A stretch of 64,000 nucleotides of DNA from NCBI GenBank assembly GCA_021732145.1, contig JAKFVN010000017.1, forward strand, positions 27,661 to 91,660, read 5' to 3'. Below, in pieces: positions 43,347 to 51,390 of this stretch. The notes beneath the pieces were generated by a model that saw only the letters and a program-made list of their open reading frames with translations, made no database searches and was not told the origin of the DNA. Made by a program: the position numbers and the translations under genes. Origin of the DNA: Alphaproteobacteria bacterium. Its GTDB lineage: Bacteria; Pseudomonadota; Alphaproteobacteria; UBA9219; RGZA01. Position 1 is the first letter of the stretch; each line of letters opens with the position of its first letter.

Positions 43347-44027
43347 TTACTTAACGCTCTTATACAATTTGAAATTGTCGCTGTTGTGCTTGCCTTTCAT
43401 GTGGCCGCCCGGCATGGTTTTTTCCCATTGACCTTTGTAAGTATTGAACACGCGGTCAGCATTTTCCTGCTGGTCTGGCGACATGGAGTTGTAAAGCACC
43501 TCGAATGCAGGGATGAGCGAACGCATGCCCTGAACATGCGATGATGCAACGCGCTCATAGGATTTGAAATCCTCAATCGCATTACGGCTGTTGCGGTTTG
43601 CCATGTGGTCGCGCAGCAAGCGGAATGTCGCCATTTCATTATCACGCATGATATCGGCAACCTCGTTCCATTGCGCTTCCTGCGCTGGCGTGATGTCTAG
43701 CGCGTCATGCAAATTGGCGATGCGCTCTTCAATCCGGTCTTGGCGTTCTTGCGCAGTGCGCGGGTAATAACGGCTGTCATCGCGTGCATCATCATGGGAA
43801 TTGTTGTCGCGCGCTCCTCTCATATCGTCACTTGGCTCATAGCTTGGATTTGGGTCGCGATAGCTGTTCTTGCTGTAGAGTCCTGATGAACTGAGGCCTG
43901 CTTGGTTGCGCATATGGCCGTTTTCATCATAGTCGCGGTCGCTGGTACATGCGGATGTGACGGCCATCGCTCCAATCAGTGCGGTGGCAGCGATGCCTGA
44001 GCGAAACTTTGCAATTGCGTTTGACAT
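43347..44027 (-). CDS. CpxP/Spy-like LTxxQ-type exported protein
   Basis: The protein has 226 aa, started at the ATG at 44027 after GAGG. A lipobox-like VTSAC near residue 27 suggests it is a lipoprotein. The middle contains ITPAQEAQWNEVADIMRDNE, which fits the LTxxQ motif of Spy/CpxP family chaperones, in a helical domain (about 100-200). Spy-like proteins bind unfolded proteins in the periplasm and are induced by envelope stress. The region 60-100 is Asp/Ser/Arg-rich linker. Confidence 0.78.
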   Translation of the reverse strand: MSNAIAKFRSGIAATALIGAMAVTSACTSDRDYDENGHMRNQAGLSSSGLYSKNSYRDPNPSYEPSDDMRGARDNNSHDDARDDSRYYPRTAQERQDRIEERIANLHDALDITPAQEAQWNEVADIMRDNEMATFRLLRDHMANRNSRNAIEDFKSYERVASSHVQGMRSLIPAFEVLYNSMSPDQQENADRVFNTYKGQWEKTMPGGHMKGKHNSDNFKLYKSVK

Positions 44028-44240
44028 GATACGCCTCATTTAGAATGGAAGGAATGGCGGGAGCGGCAAGAGCGCAAACCTTGCCAAATTCTGGATAAGG
44101 AAGCGATGGCGACATCTGCCATCATCATTAAAACTTCATAAGTGATTTAAATGTGCTTTAAATTAATTCACAAAGAATTTTGAAAAACCGCATCGCTTCT
44201 TTATGCCCATCTTGGTTAGATGGAGATGGTCAAGGGGTAT

Positions 44241-44290
44241 CACCTACACTGGCATTTAGAAGCGCTGCCAGTGTAGGTGTCCTTGTTTTT
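44241..44290 (+). promoter_or_regulatory. 14-bp perfect hairpin upstream of dps
   Basis: CACCTACACTGGCA (44241-44254) and TGCCAGTGTAGGTG (44266-44279) form a perfect 14-bp stem with an 11-base loop, followed by TCCTTGTTTTT. It looks like an intrinsic terminator placed 50 bases before the dps start. There is a weaker hairpin (CCATCT TGGTT AGATGG) just upstream, so the 44160-44300 interval may hold a small RNA or an attenuating leader. The 289-base gap 44040-44328 has no convincing ORF. Confidence 0.6.
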
Positions 44291-44328
44291 GGGCCCCTTA
44301 AATCCCTTTCCCCTGACGGAGTTTCCCC

Positions 44329-44832
44329 ATGCAGCACACATTCAATACATTATCTGAAAACATTCGCGCGCAATCGATTGCGTTGCTTAACAAAAACCTT
44401 GCAACCGCCATTGATTTACATGCGCAGGTCAAGCAGGCGCACTGGAATGTGCGTGGCCCCGGCTTTATCGCTGCCCATGAACTGTTTGATAAGGTCGCCA
44501 CGGAAGTTGAAAACACCTATGATGCGATTGCCGAACGCATTGGCGCATTAGGTGGCACAGCGCAAGGCACTGTTGCCGTTGCCGCAAAACAATCCGTGCT
44601 TGTTCCATATAATCTCGGCCTTGCAGATACGCAGGAACATTTGTTTGCAGTTGCCGCCAGCCTTGCGGCGTTTGGGCAATCGCTGCGCGAAGGCATCAAG
44701 CACACCGAGAATTCCGGCGACCCGATTACCACTGATTTACTGACGCAGCATGCTGGCGAACTTGATAAGTTACTGTGGTTTGTGGAATCGCACATCCCGG
44801 TGCAGCATGAGCAGCAGAAAAAACGCGCCTGA
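44329..44832 (+). CDS. dps: Dps/ferritin-like DNA-protecting protein
   Basis: The protein has 167 aa. The ferroxidase motif of Dps is visible: DLHAQVKQAHWNVRGPGFIAAHELFD (about 28-53) and TEVENTYDAIAERIGALGG. Dps forms a 12-subunit shell that oxidises iron with hydrogen peroxide and protects DNA. The start follows CCCCTGACGGAGTTTCCCC (GGAG site). The upstream hairpin suggests control at leader level. Confidence 0.93.
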   Translation: MQHTFNTLSENIRAQSIALLNKNLATAIDLHAQVKQAHWNVRGPGFIAAHELFDKVATEVENTYDAIAERIGALGGTAQGTVAVAAKQSVLVPYNLGLADTQEHLFAVAASLAAFGQSLREGIKHTENSGDPITTDLLTQHAGELDKLLWFVESHIPVQHEQQKKRA

Positions 44833-44976
44833 TTTTCTGGAAAAATCATTATGCCCAATACGGTTGTTCCGCCACTGAAGCGGTGGAATAGAGCGAGTGG
44901 CATTCAGCGCAGTCGCGGTTGGGCGAAGCCCAGAGCATTCGCGCCAATTAACCAGCGCAGTCGCGCCAATAAAAAA

Positions 44977-45053
44977 TGGCGGACCCAAGTGGATTCGAAC
45001 CACCAACCTCTGCCTTCGGAGGGCAACACTCTATCCAGTTGAGCTATGGGTCC
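44977..45053 (-). tRNA. tRNA-Arg (anticodon CCG)
   Basis: On the minus strand the 77-base sequence starts GGACCCATAGCTCAACTGG and ends CCACTTGGGTCCGCCA. The acceptor stem pairs perfectly (GGACCCA with TGGGTCC). The anticodon loop is CTCCGAA, so the anticodon is CCG, reading CGG codons. The T-loop GGTTCGAATCC is normal, and CCA is encoded. Confidence 0.95.
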
Positions 45054-45104
45054 CGCTGACTTAAATTACCATAAACCAGCCTTGCTTAAAAAGCAGATAA
45101 TCGC

Positions 45105-45983
45105 TTAATGGGGCAGGTAAGCGGCCAATAACGTCATGATAATGATGGATATCACAAGGCCAGTGCCGGCAACCCAATCGGCTTCTTCCTTTTCGCCGCG
45201 CAGTTTTAGGTATAGCGAAATCCAGAATGGCGCGGTGAGCGTAATGGCGGTGACATAGGCCGGGTTTGGCGTGAGCATCATCGCCAAATTTTTGCTGCTC
45301 ATGGAACACACAACAATCGCGCCAAGCAACACGCCTTGCTTTGCGATACCCGTCATGTCCTTGATGTGTGCGCCTGCATTTTTTCCGGCCATCGCCATCG
45401 ATACCAAAATGGGCGCGCCGCTGACCGTGAACACATAATAAAGCGAGTTATTGGGATAGATGGCATGGTCCATTGCGGTTTTGTTGGTCACTTCAAAAAT
45501 AATTCCCGTTAGGATGACCGGAATCATTTCATAAAACGCCGCTTTCGTAATAACGCATTTATTGAGGCGCATCAGGAAATAGGTTGCGGCCGCAAGGCAA
45601 GCCACAATGCTGGATGCAATAACAGGGCTGGCCAGCAATGCGGTGAATTGCTGCGGGCGAAGGAATAGCCACACAATAAACACGGCGGGTAATACGAGCG
45701 GGCGCAGGCGGAATGCGACCTGCGCGCCATATTTGGCGGAGACATTATACATGGTCATGTCATGCAAACTGACCATCGCCGCGCTGATGAACGTCGCAAT
45801 CCAGTAAATAGGGTCAATCGGCGGCGGAACAAAAAAGGTAGCCGGCAATAAAATCAGCGCAGGAATAAAAATGCGCCAGCGGATAAGACGCTGCCCCGGA
45901 ATTTGCCAGTGGCGGTTCATCTGGTTGACCGAACTCCACAGCCATGTGTGGCATAATGCCCAAAATGCAAAAAACATGCTCAT
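45105..45983 (-). CDS. Multi-span membrane protein, DMT-transporter-like
   Basis: The protein has 292 aa with about nine or ten hydrophobic helices spread over its whole length (such as LIRWRIFIPALILLPATFFV and TGIAKQGVLLGAIVVCSMSS). The size and helix pattern fit EamA/DMT-type exporters of metabolites, but no signature proves it. It is not an ABC-2 type permease in layout, although it starts seven bases after an ABC ATPase gene in the same direction. Confidence 0.65.
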   Translation of the reverse strand: MSMFFAFWALCHTWLWSSVNQMNRHWQIPGQRLIRWRIFIPALILLPATFFVPPPIDPIYWIATFISAAMVSLHDMTMYNVSAKYGAQVAFRLRPLVLPAVFIVWLFLRPQQFTALLASPVIASSIVACLAAATYFLMRLNKCVITKAAFYEMIPVILTGIIFEVTNKTAMDHAIYPNNSLYYVFTVSGAPILVSMAMAGKNAGAHIKDMTGIAKQGVLLGAIVVCSMSSKNLAMMLTPNPAYVTAITLTAPFWISLYLKLRGEKEEADWVAGTGLVISIIIMTLLAAYLPH

Positions 45984-45989
45984 GGATTT

Positions 45990-46958
45990 CTAGGCAGCTG
46001 CCTTGCTGCTGGTCAGTTGCAGGAAAATATCTTCCAGATCCGCTTCTTTTGATGAGACATCAACAATGCCGAGGCCTGCTTTTTGCACGGCGTCAATCAC
46101 CTGTCCTGCGGTTGCGCCGCTGGGTGGGTAACGTAAACATAATTTGCGTGGTTCGCTGATGGTGCAATTGTATTGCAACAAGGTAACCGGGATATCGATC
46201 ACATCCTTATCCACCGTGATATGCAATTCCTTGCTATCCAACCGTTTCAGCAATTGCGATTTGGGTTCGTTTGCTACCAATTGCCCGCGATTGATAATGG
46301 CAATCCGGTCGCATAATTCCTCGGCTTCTTCCAGATAGTGTGTGGTTAGCAATACGGTGGTGCCGCGGCGGTTAAGTTCGCGCACGTAATCCCATAATGC
46401 GCGGCGCAATTCCACATCAACGCCTGCGGTCGGTTCATCCAAAACCAATACGGGCGGTGTATGCACCATCGCCTTTGCCACCATCAAACGGCGGCGCATC
46501 CCGCCCGATAATGTGCGTGCGTATGAATTGGCTTGCTTGGTCAGGCCCACAGCGTCCAGCAATTCTGCCGTGCGGCGTTCTTTTTGCGGAACGCCGTAAA
46601 GCCCCGCCTGAATTTCCAGCAAGGCACGCGGCGTAAAAAATGCATCAAGGTTTAATTCCTGCGGCACGATGCCGATGGCGGATTTTGCCATGCGTTGGTC
46701 GGTGTCAATCGAATAGTTCCAGATTCTGGCAGTGCCCGATGTTTTGATGACAAGTCCAGCCAGAATGTTGATGAGTGTGGATTTGCCCGCGCCATTTGGG
46801 CCAAGCAATGCAAACATGCTGCCCTTTTCAATGGTAAGGTTGATGCCCTTGAGCGCCTCCTTTTCAGGGGATTTTTTGCCGGCCTTATAGGTTTTGCGTA
46901 AATCGTTCAATTCGATGGCATAAGGCCCATCATTACTATGTGTGCTGTTTTGCTGCAT
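45990..46958 (-). CDS. ABC transporter ATP-binding protein (DrrA/YadG-like)
   Basis: The protein has 322 aa with Walker A GPNGAGKSTLI (about 54-64), Q-loop IVPQELN, signature LSGGMRRRL, Walker B VLVLDEPTAGVD and H-loop LLTTHYLEEAE. The C-terminal 90 residues are an extension seen in multidrug-type ATPases. It is most like ATPases paired with ABC-2 permeases, such as YadG, but no such permease is adjacent; the next gene is a DMT-like membrane protein. Confidence 0.93.
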   Translation of the reverse strand: MQQNSTHSNDGPYAIELNDLRKTYKAGKKSPEKEALKGINLTIEKGSMFALLGPNGAGKSTLINILAGLVIKTSGTARIWNYSIDTDQRMAKSAIGIVPQELNLDAFFTPRALLEIQAGLYGVPQKERRTAELLDAVGLTKQANSYARTLSGGMRRRLMVAKAMVHTPPVLVLDEPTAGVDVELRRALWDYVRELNRRGTTVLLTTHYLEEAEELCDRIAIINRGQLVANEPKSQLLKRLDSKELHITVDKDVIDIPVTLLQYNCTISEPRKLCLRYPPSGATAGQVIDAVQKAGLGIVDVSSKEADLEDIFLQLTSSKAAA

Positions 46959-47063
46959 GATAACTATAAGGTGGACAGAAAAGAGGATAGCGCTAAAATG
47001 GAAGCTGCTTATATAAACTAAGCATCCAGCCCGTTAAAGTCCACCGTAAGCGCATAAAAAATC

Positions 47064-47270
47064 ATGCAAAAATTTTCCCATAAAAAGTCTGTTGCCCCAA
47101 TTGAAGTGATTGAAACCGATGCGCCGCAACTGAATTGCGATGGCGGCAAGGGGCCCTTAGGCCATCCGCGTGTTTTCCTAACGGTGAATAAGGAAGGCTT
47201 TGTCGATTGCCCTTATTGCGGCAAGCATTACCAGCTCGCCAAGGGCGCTTCTGCTTCTTCTGCCCACTAA
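47064..47270 (+). CDS. Zinc-finger protein (zf-CHCC, NDUFS6-like)
   Basis: The protein has 68 aa, with LNCDGGKGPLGHPRVFLTV and FVDCPYCGKHYQL. The C..H..CxxC set binds zinc and resembles the mitochondrial complex I subunit NDUFS6. Alphaproteobacterial homologues are linked to respiratory complex I. Its stop overlaps the polA start by one base. Confidence 0.85.
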   Translation: MQKFSHKKSVAPIEVIETDAPQLNCDGGKGPLGHPRVFLTVNKEGFVDCPYCGKHYQLAKGASASSAH

Positions 47271-50077
47271 TGTCAGATACAAAACCCATCCTTTACCTGA
47301 TTGATGGCTCCGGCTTTATCTTTCGGGCGTTTTACGCCATTCAAATGATGAATAGGCCGGACGGCACCCCCGTGAACGCGGTGTTTGGTTTTTGCAATAT
47401 GCTCAACCGGCTGCAAAGCGATGTGAAGGCTGTGCACGCCGCCGTTATTTTCGATGCGGCGCGCAAAACCTTCCGCAATGATATTTATCCGGAATATAAA
47501 GCGCATCGCCCCGAAGCACCCGAAGAACTGCGCCCGCAATTTGCCCTGGTGCGCGAAGCCGCTCGCGCATTCGGCTTCCCGTCCATCGAAAGCGAAGGCT
47601 ATGAAGCTGATGATTTAATCGCAACCTATGCCAAGGTTGCGCGCGAAAAAGACTGGAATGTGGTGGTTGTGTCATCGGACAAAGATTTGATGCAGCTGAT
47701 ACGTGACGGCGTTGCATTGCACGACCCCTTAAAGAACAAACCGATCACCGATGCCGAAGTGCTTGAAAAATTCGGCGTGCCGCCATCGCAGGTGATTGAT
47801 GTGCAGGCGCTGGCGGGCGATTCAACCGATAACATTCCGGGCGCGCCGGGCATTGGCGTGAAAACCGCCGCGCAGCTGATTACCGAATATGGTTCGCTGG
47901 AGCAATTGCTGGAACGCGCTGGCGAGATTAAGCAACCCAAACGCCGCGAAGTATTACAGAATTTTGCCGAGCAAATCCGCATTTCCAAAAAACTGGTCAC
48001 GCTGGATGATGCCGTGCCATTACCGCAACCGCTGGATACCTTGCTGGTTGATGCCAATCACCGCGCCGGGCTTATCAGCTTTCTTGAAGCGCAGAATTTC
48101 AAATCATTGCTTGCACGCTTTGGCGCAAAGCCATCTGAAAGCCCTCCAGCGCCGCCACCTGCCGCGCCAGTTGCTGCATCCGCGCCAAAGGCCGAAATCA
48201 AACCAGCATCCGCTGACCTTGTTGGCGCAAAACAGGAATACGCACTTATCCAGGATATCCGCCATTTGGAACCGTGGCTGGAAGCCGCAAAGAAGCAAGG
48301 CTTCATCGCGGTAGATACTGAAACAGACAGTCTAATGCCCAGTACCGCAACGCTGGTGGGTGTGTCGCTTGCGCTTAGTCCTGGCAAGGCATGCTACATA
48401 CCCCTCAACCATGTTGACCCGAAGGGTGCAGCCAAGGCGGGCGAGTTGGATTTGGGCGGCGAAAACCGGCCCAAGCAAATGCCGCTGCGCATTGCGATTG
48501 AAGCGCTGAAAACAGTTTTGAACGATGATGCGATTTTAAAAATCGGCCATAACCTGAAGTTTGATGCGCAGGTGCTTGCGCAGCATGGCATCACCATCAG
48601 CACGCTGGATGATACGATGTTGATGAGCTTTGTATTGGATGCTGGCGCGCATGGCCACGGGCTTGATGAATTGGCTGAATTGCATTTGAAACATAAAATG
48701 ATTTCATTCAGCGAAGTGACGGGCACGGGCGCAAAGAAAATCAGTTTCGCACAGGTGGAACTGGAAAAGGCGTGTAATTACGCGGCGGAAGATGCGGACT
48801 TCACGTTGCGTTTATATCAATTGCTGAAACCGCGTTTGATAGCCGAAAAAATGCAAACCGTTTATGAGCGCATTGAAAAACCGATGGTACGCACGGTTGC
48901 GCTGATGGAAAGCACGGGCATCCGCATTGATAGCGAATTTTTGCATGACCTAAGCCGTGATTTCGAACAGCGGTTGCAGGTATTGGAAAAACACATCGTG
49001 GAAGAAGCGGGCATTTCATTTAATATCGCATCACCCAAACAATTGGGCGAAGTGCTGTTTGAAAAACTGGGTTTGCCGGGCGGTAAAAAAAGCAAGCTTG
49101 GCGCGTATTCCACCAGTTCCGATGTGCTGGAGCCATTGGCCGAGCAAGGCCACACGATTGTCGAAAAAATTCTCGATTGGCGCGGGCTTTCCAAACTCAA
49201 ATCAACATATACCGATTCATTGCCTGAATCGGTTTCGCCGCGCACGGGCCGTGTGCATACATCGTTTAATCTGGTTGGCGCGGCAACGGGGCGCTTATCG
49301 TCAACCGACCCCAATTTGCAAAATATTCCCATTCGAACGGAAGATGGCAAATCCATCCGCCGCGCATTCATCGCCGATAAAGGCTGTGTTTTATTATCGG
49401 TCGATTATTCGCAAATCGAATTACGTCTCGTTGCTGAAATCGCCAATATCACGGCGATGAAGCAGGCATTCTTGGATGGGCTGGATATTCACGCGGCCAC
49501 GGCAGCGCAGGTATTTGGCCTGCAAGTGGCGCATGTGTCGCCCGAACAGCGCCGCCAGGCCAAGGCCATTAACTTCGGCATTATCTACGGTATCAGCGGG
49601 TTTGGCTTGGCAAAGCAAATTGGCTGCACGCCGTCCGAAGCCAATGCATTTATCAAGGATTACCTTAACCGCTTTTCCGAACTGCGCGTGTTCATGGAAA
49701 AATGCAAAGAGGAAGCGCGGGAGAAAGGTTACGTGACGACACTATTCGGTCGCCGTTGCCATATTCGCGGGATTAATGAGAAAAACGGGCCAATGCGCAA
49801 TTTTGCCGAGCGCCAGGCGATTAACGCGCCCATTCAGGGCACAGCAGCAGACATCATGAAAAAAGCCATGACGCATATGCATGATGCGCTGGCAGCACGT
49901 AAGCTTTCCGCGCGCATGATGCTGCAAGTACATGATGAATTATTATTCGAAGTCCCCGACAGCCAGCGCGAAGACACCGCCGAAGTAGTGCGCAGCGTGA
50001 TGGAAGGCGCAGCAGGTTTAAGCATACCGCTGGTTGCCGAAGCAGGGTTTGGGCGTAACTGGAAAGAAGCGCATTAG
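47270..50077 (+). CDS. polA: DNA polymerase I
   Basis: The 935-aa enzyme starts at the ATG at 47270 (MSDTKPILYLIDGSGFIFRA), not further up. It has three parts. The 5' nuclease domain carries DGSGFIFRAFYAI and GDSTDNIPGAPGIG. A 3'-5' exonuclease has its acidic residues present (AVDTETDSL, HNLKFDA, NYAAEDADFTL). The polymerase has motif A DYSQIELRLVAEI, motif B RRQAKAINFGIIYGISGFG and motif C VHDELLFEV. It fills gaps in repair and matures Okazaki fragments. The exonuclease appears active, unlike in Taq-like enzymes. Confidence 0.97.
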   Translation: MSDTKPILYLIDGSGFIFRAFYAIQMMNRPDGTPVNAVFGFCNMLNRLQSDVKAVHAAVIFDAARKTFRNDIYPEYKAHRPEAPEELRPQFALVREAARAFGFPSIESEGYEADDLIATYAKVAREKDWNVVVVSSDKDLMQLIRDGVALHDPLKNKPITDAEVLEKFGVPPSQVIDVQALAGDSTDNIPGAPGIGVKTAAQLITEYGSLEQLLERAGEIKQPKRREVLQNFAEQIRISKKLVTLDDAVPLPQPLDTLLVDANHRAGLISFLEAQNFKSLLARFGAKPSESPPAPPPAAPVAASAPKAEIKPASADLVGAKQEYALIQDIRHLEPWLEAAKKQGFIAVDTETDSLMPSTATLVGVSLALSPGKACYIPLNHVDPKGAAKAGELDLGGENRPKQMPLRIAIEALKTVLNDDAILKIGHNLKFDAQVLAQHGITISTLDDTMLMSFVLDAGAHGHGLDELAELHLKHKMISFSEVTGTGAKKISFAQVELEKACNYAAEDADFTLRLYQLLKPRLIAEKMQTVYERIEKPMVRTVALMESTGIRIDSEFLHDLSRDFEQRLQVLEKHIVEEAGISFNIASPKQLGEVLFEKLGLPGGKKSKLGAYSTSSDVLEPLAEQGHTIVEKILDWRGLSKLKSTYTDSLPESVSPRTGRVHTSFNLVGAATGRLSSTDPNLQNIPIRTEDGKSIRRAFIADKGCVLLSVDYSQIELRLVAEIANITAMKQAFLDGLDIHAATAAQVFGLQVAHVSPEQRRQAKAINFGIIYGISGFGLAKQIGCTPSEANAFIKDYLNRFSELRVFMEKCKEEAREKGYVTTLFGRRCHIRGINEKNGPMRNFAERQAINAPIQGTAADIMKKAMTHMHDALAARKLSARMMLQVHDELLFEVPDSQREDTAEVVRSVMEGAAGLSIPLVAEAGFGRNWKEAH

Positions 50078-50132
50078 GCGCATTGTTTAAACGTTGTTTA
50101 GGGGCATTGTGGTGTGATATTCTGTAACTCAC

Positions 50133-50209
50133 GATCCCGTAGCTCAGCTGGATAGAGCGTCAGTTTCCTAAACTGTAGGTCGGAAGTTCGAATCTTCTCG
50201 GGGTCACCA
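50133..50209 (+). tRNA. tRNA-Arg (anticodon CCT)
   Basis: The 77-base sequence begins GATCCCGTAGCTCAGCTGG and ends in CGGGGTCACCA. The acceptor stem is GATCCCG with CGGGGTC, the anticodon loop is TTCCTAA and the T-arm is AAGTTCGAATCTT. Anticodon CCT reads AGG. CCA is encoded. Confidence 0.95.
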
Positions 50210-50359
50210 CTTTATGCCTGAACATGGCAACGGGAGCATTGCGCTGCACCTGTCGCGTTGACTAGCACAGGAATGCCACATGCCTGCCAAGGCAAGCAGG
50301 CTTAATTCAGCCTAAATAAGGCATTTCAACTTGAATAAAACTGCTTTATAACCATCGCC

Positions 50360-50454
50360 GGAAGGTTGGCATGGACGAGTAACGCTTGCCAATCCGGCCA
50401 GATCCGAAAGGAAGCACCCGTAACGAGATGCATCGGGTCATGTTTCAACCTTCC
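50360..50454 (+). ncRNA. ffs: Signal recognition particle RNA (4.5S type)
   Basis: The ends GGAAGGTTG (50360-50368) and CAACCTTCC (50446-50454) pair. Between them is the conserved SRP core, GGCCAGATCCGAAAGGAAGCACCC, whose GGAA tetraloop and asymmetric loop bind Ffh. The neighbouring dnaX-ybaB-recR cluster is a common home of ffs in alphaproteobacteria. The gap 50210-50548 holds nothing else visible. Confidence 0.88.
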
Positions 50455-50548
50455 ACTTGATTATTTTGGGCGATGCCTCTGCGCCACCTAAAAAAGTGTC
50501 GCAACCGGCTCTGCCCTTTTACGCCATTCGCTCTTAAGATAACCGCAT

Positions 50549-51307
50549 ATGCAAGTCACCATCTGGATCACAGAGCATCCGTATTCACAGCGTGTTGGTA
50601 TGTCGCTGAAAATGGGCTTCAAGAATGACGGGGTGCTGGCCACGCCGCTGGATGGTTCAGACGAAAAAATAAATGCAACCGATGTGCATATTGGCTATGG
50701 CATTTTGCGTGGCATGGCGGATGTGTATCGCCGCATCGAAAAGGCTGGCAAGCACTGGTTTAACGTTGATTTAGGCTATGTTGATCCCGGTCATTTTGAT
50801 GGCCAGTACCGCATTGCGTATAAAAATACGCAAAGCCTGTTTGATGAAAAAATCCAATCAGAGAAGTGCCCAAAGATTTCGCCGTGGAAAAACGGCGGCG
50901 ATGTTGCGCTGCTTTGCCCGCCAACCGACCATACCGCGGCATTTTTTCATATAGATGATGCGGCATGGATCGCAGCGGCAGAAGCAAAAGCAAGGCAATT
51001 CGGCTTAACCCCGAAAATCCGCCGCAAGGATGACCCTGAAAATCTGGAAGATGCGCTTGCGCAGGCAGGTGCGGTGATTGCGTTTAATTCATCCGTCGCA
51101 TGGAAAGCGTTGCAGCAAGGCGTTCCTGCATTCAGTGATGTACGCTACAGCACGGTCGGTTCATGGCATGGAAATGTGGACAGCATGGATGCCTTGAAAA
51201 AACTGGAGCGCGAAAGCCTGTTCCGTTTTATGTGCGCGAACCAACTATCCTTGCTGGATATTCAGCAAGGCAAGCTTTTACCAATGTTAAAACGCAGCCT
51301 TGGATAG
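50549..51307 (+). CDS. Hypothetical protein between ffs and dnaX
   Basis: The protein has 252 aa, soluble, no signal peptide. It has an alternating beta/alpha pattern with segments such as VTIWITEHPYSQRVG, VHIGYGILRGMADVY, KHWFNVDLGYVDPG and AGAVIAFNSSVAWKALQQGVPAF. The last is like the donor-binding helix and loop of GT-B glycosyltransferases such as capsule (Kps-type) enzymes, in which a similar serine/glycine loop binds the nucleotide sugar. I see this as a hint, not proof. It lies between the SRP RNA and dnaX. Confidence 0.65.
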   Translation: MQVTIWITEHPYSQRVGMSLKMGFKNDGVLATPLDGSDEKINATDVHIGYGILRGMADVYRRIEKAGKHWFNVDLGYVDPGHFDGQYRIAYKNTQSLFDEKIQSEKCPKISPWKNGGDVALLCPPTDHTAAFFHIDDAAWIAAAEAKARQFGLTPKIRRKDDPENLEDALAQAGAVIAFNSSVAWKALQQGVPAFSDVRYSTVGSWHGNVDSMDALKKLERESLFRFMCANQLSLLDIQQGKLLPMLKRSLG

Positions 51308-51390
51308 CCTAAACCCTAATGATTGAGCCATTTTTTAAGCCATAAAGAATCCCTTTATTCATGTGTCCTGCATCCCTATTCTAAAAAATT

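Noticed and set aside
44180..44551. 123-codon ORF overlapping dps
   Set aside because: It is a shadow of dps in another frame and contains the perfect hairpin; the peptide shows no pattern.
44833..44976. Short repeats (CAGCGCAGTCGCG twice, CGCGCCAAT twice) between dps and tRNA-Arg
   Set aside because: Only two imperfect copies are present, so no mobile element or array can be supported.
50133..50548. Attachment site or integrated element at tRNA-Arg(CCT)
   Set aside because: The DNA after the tRNA is the SRP RNA and housekeeping genes; no repeated tRNA end or integrase was found.
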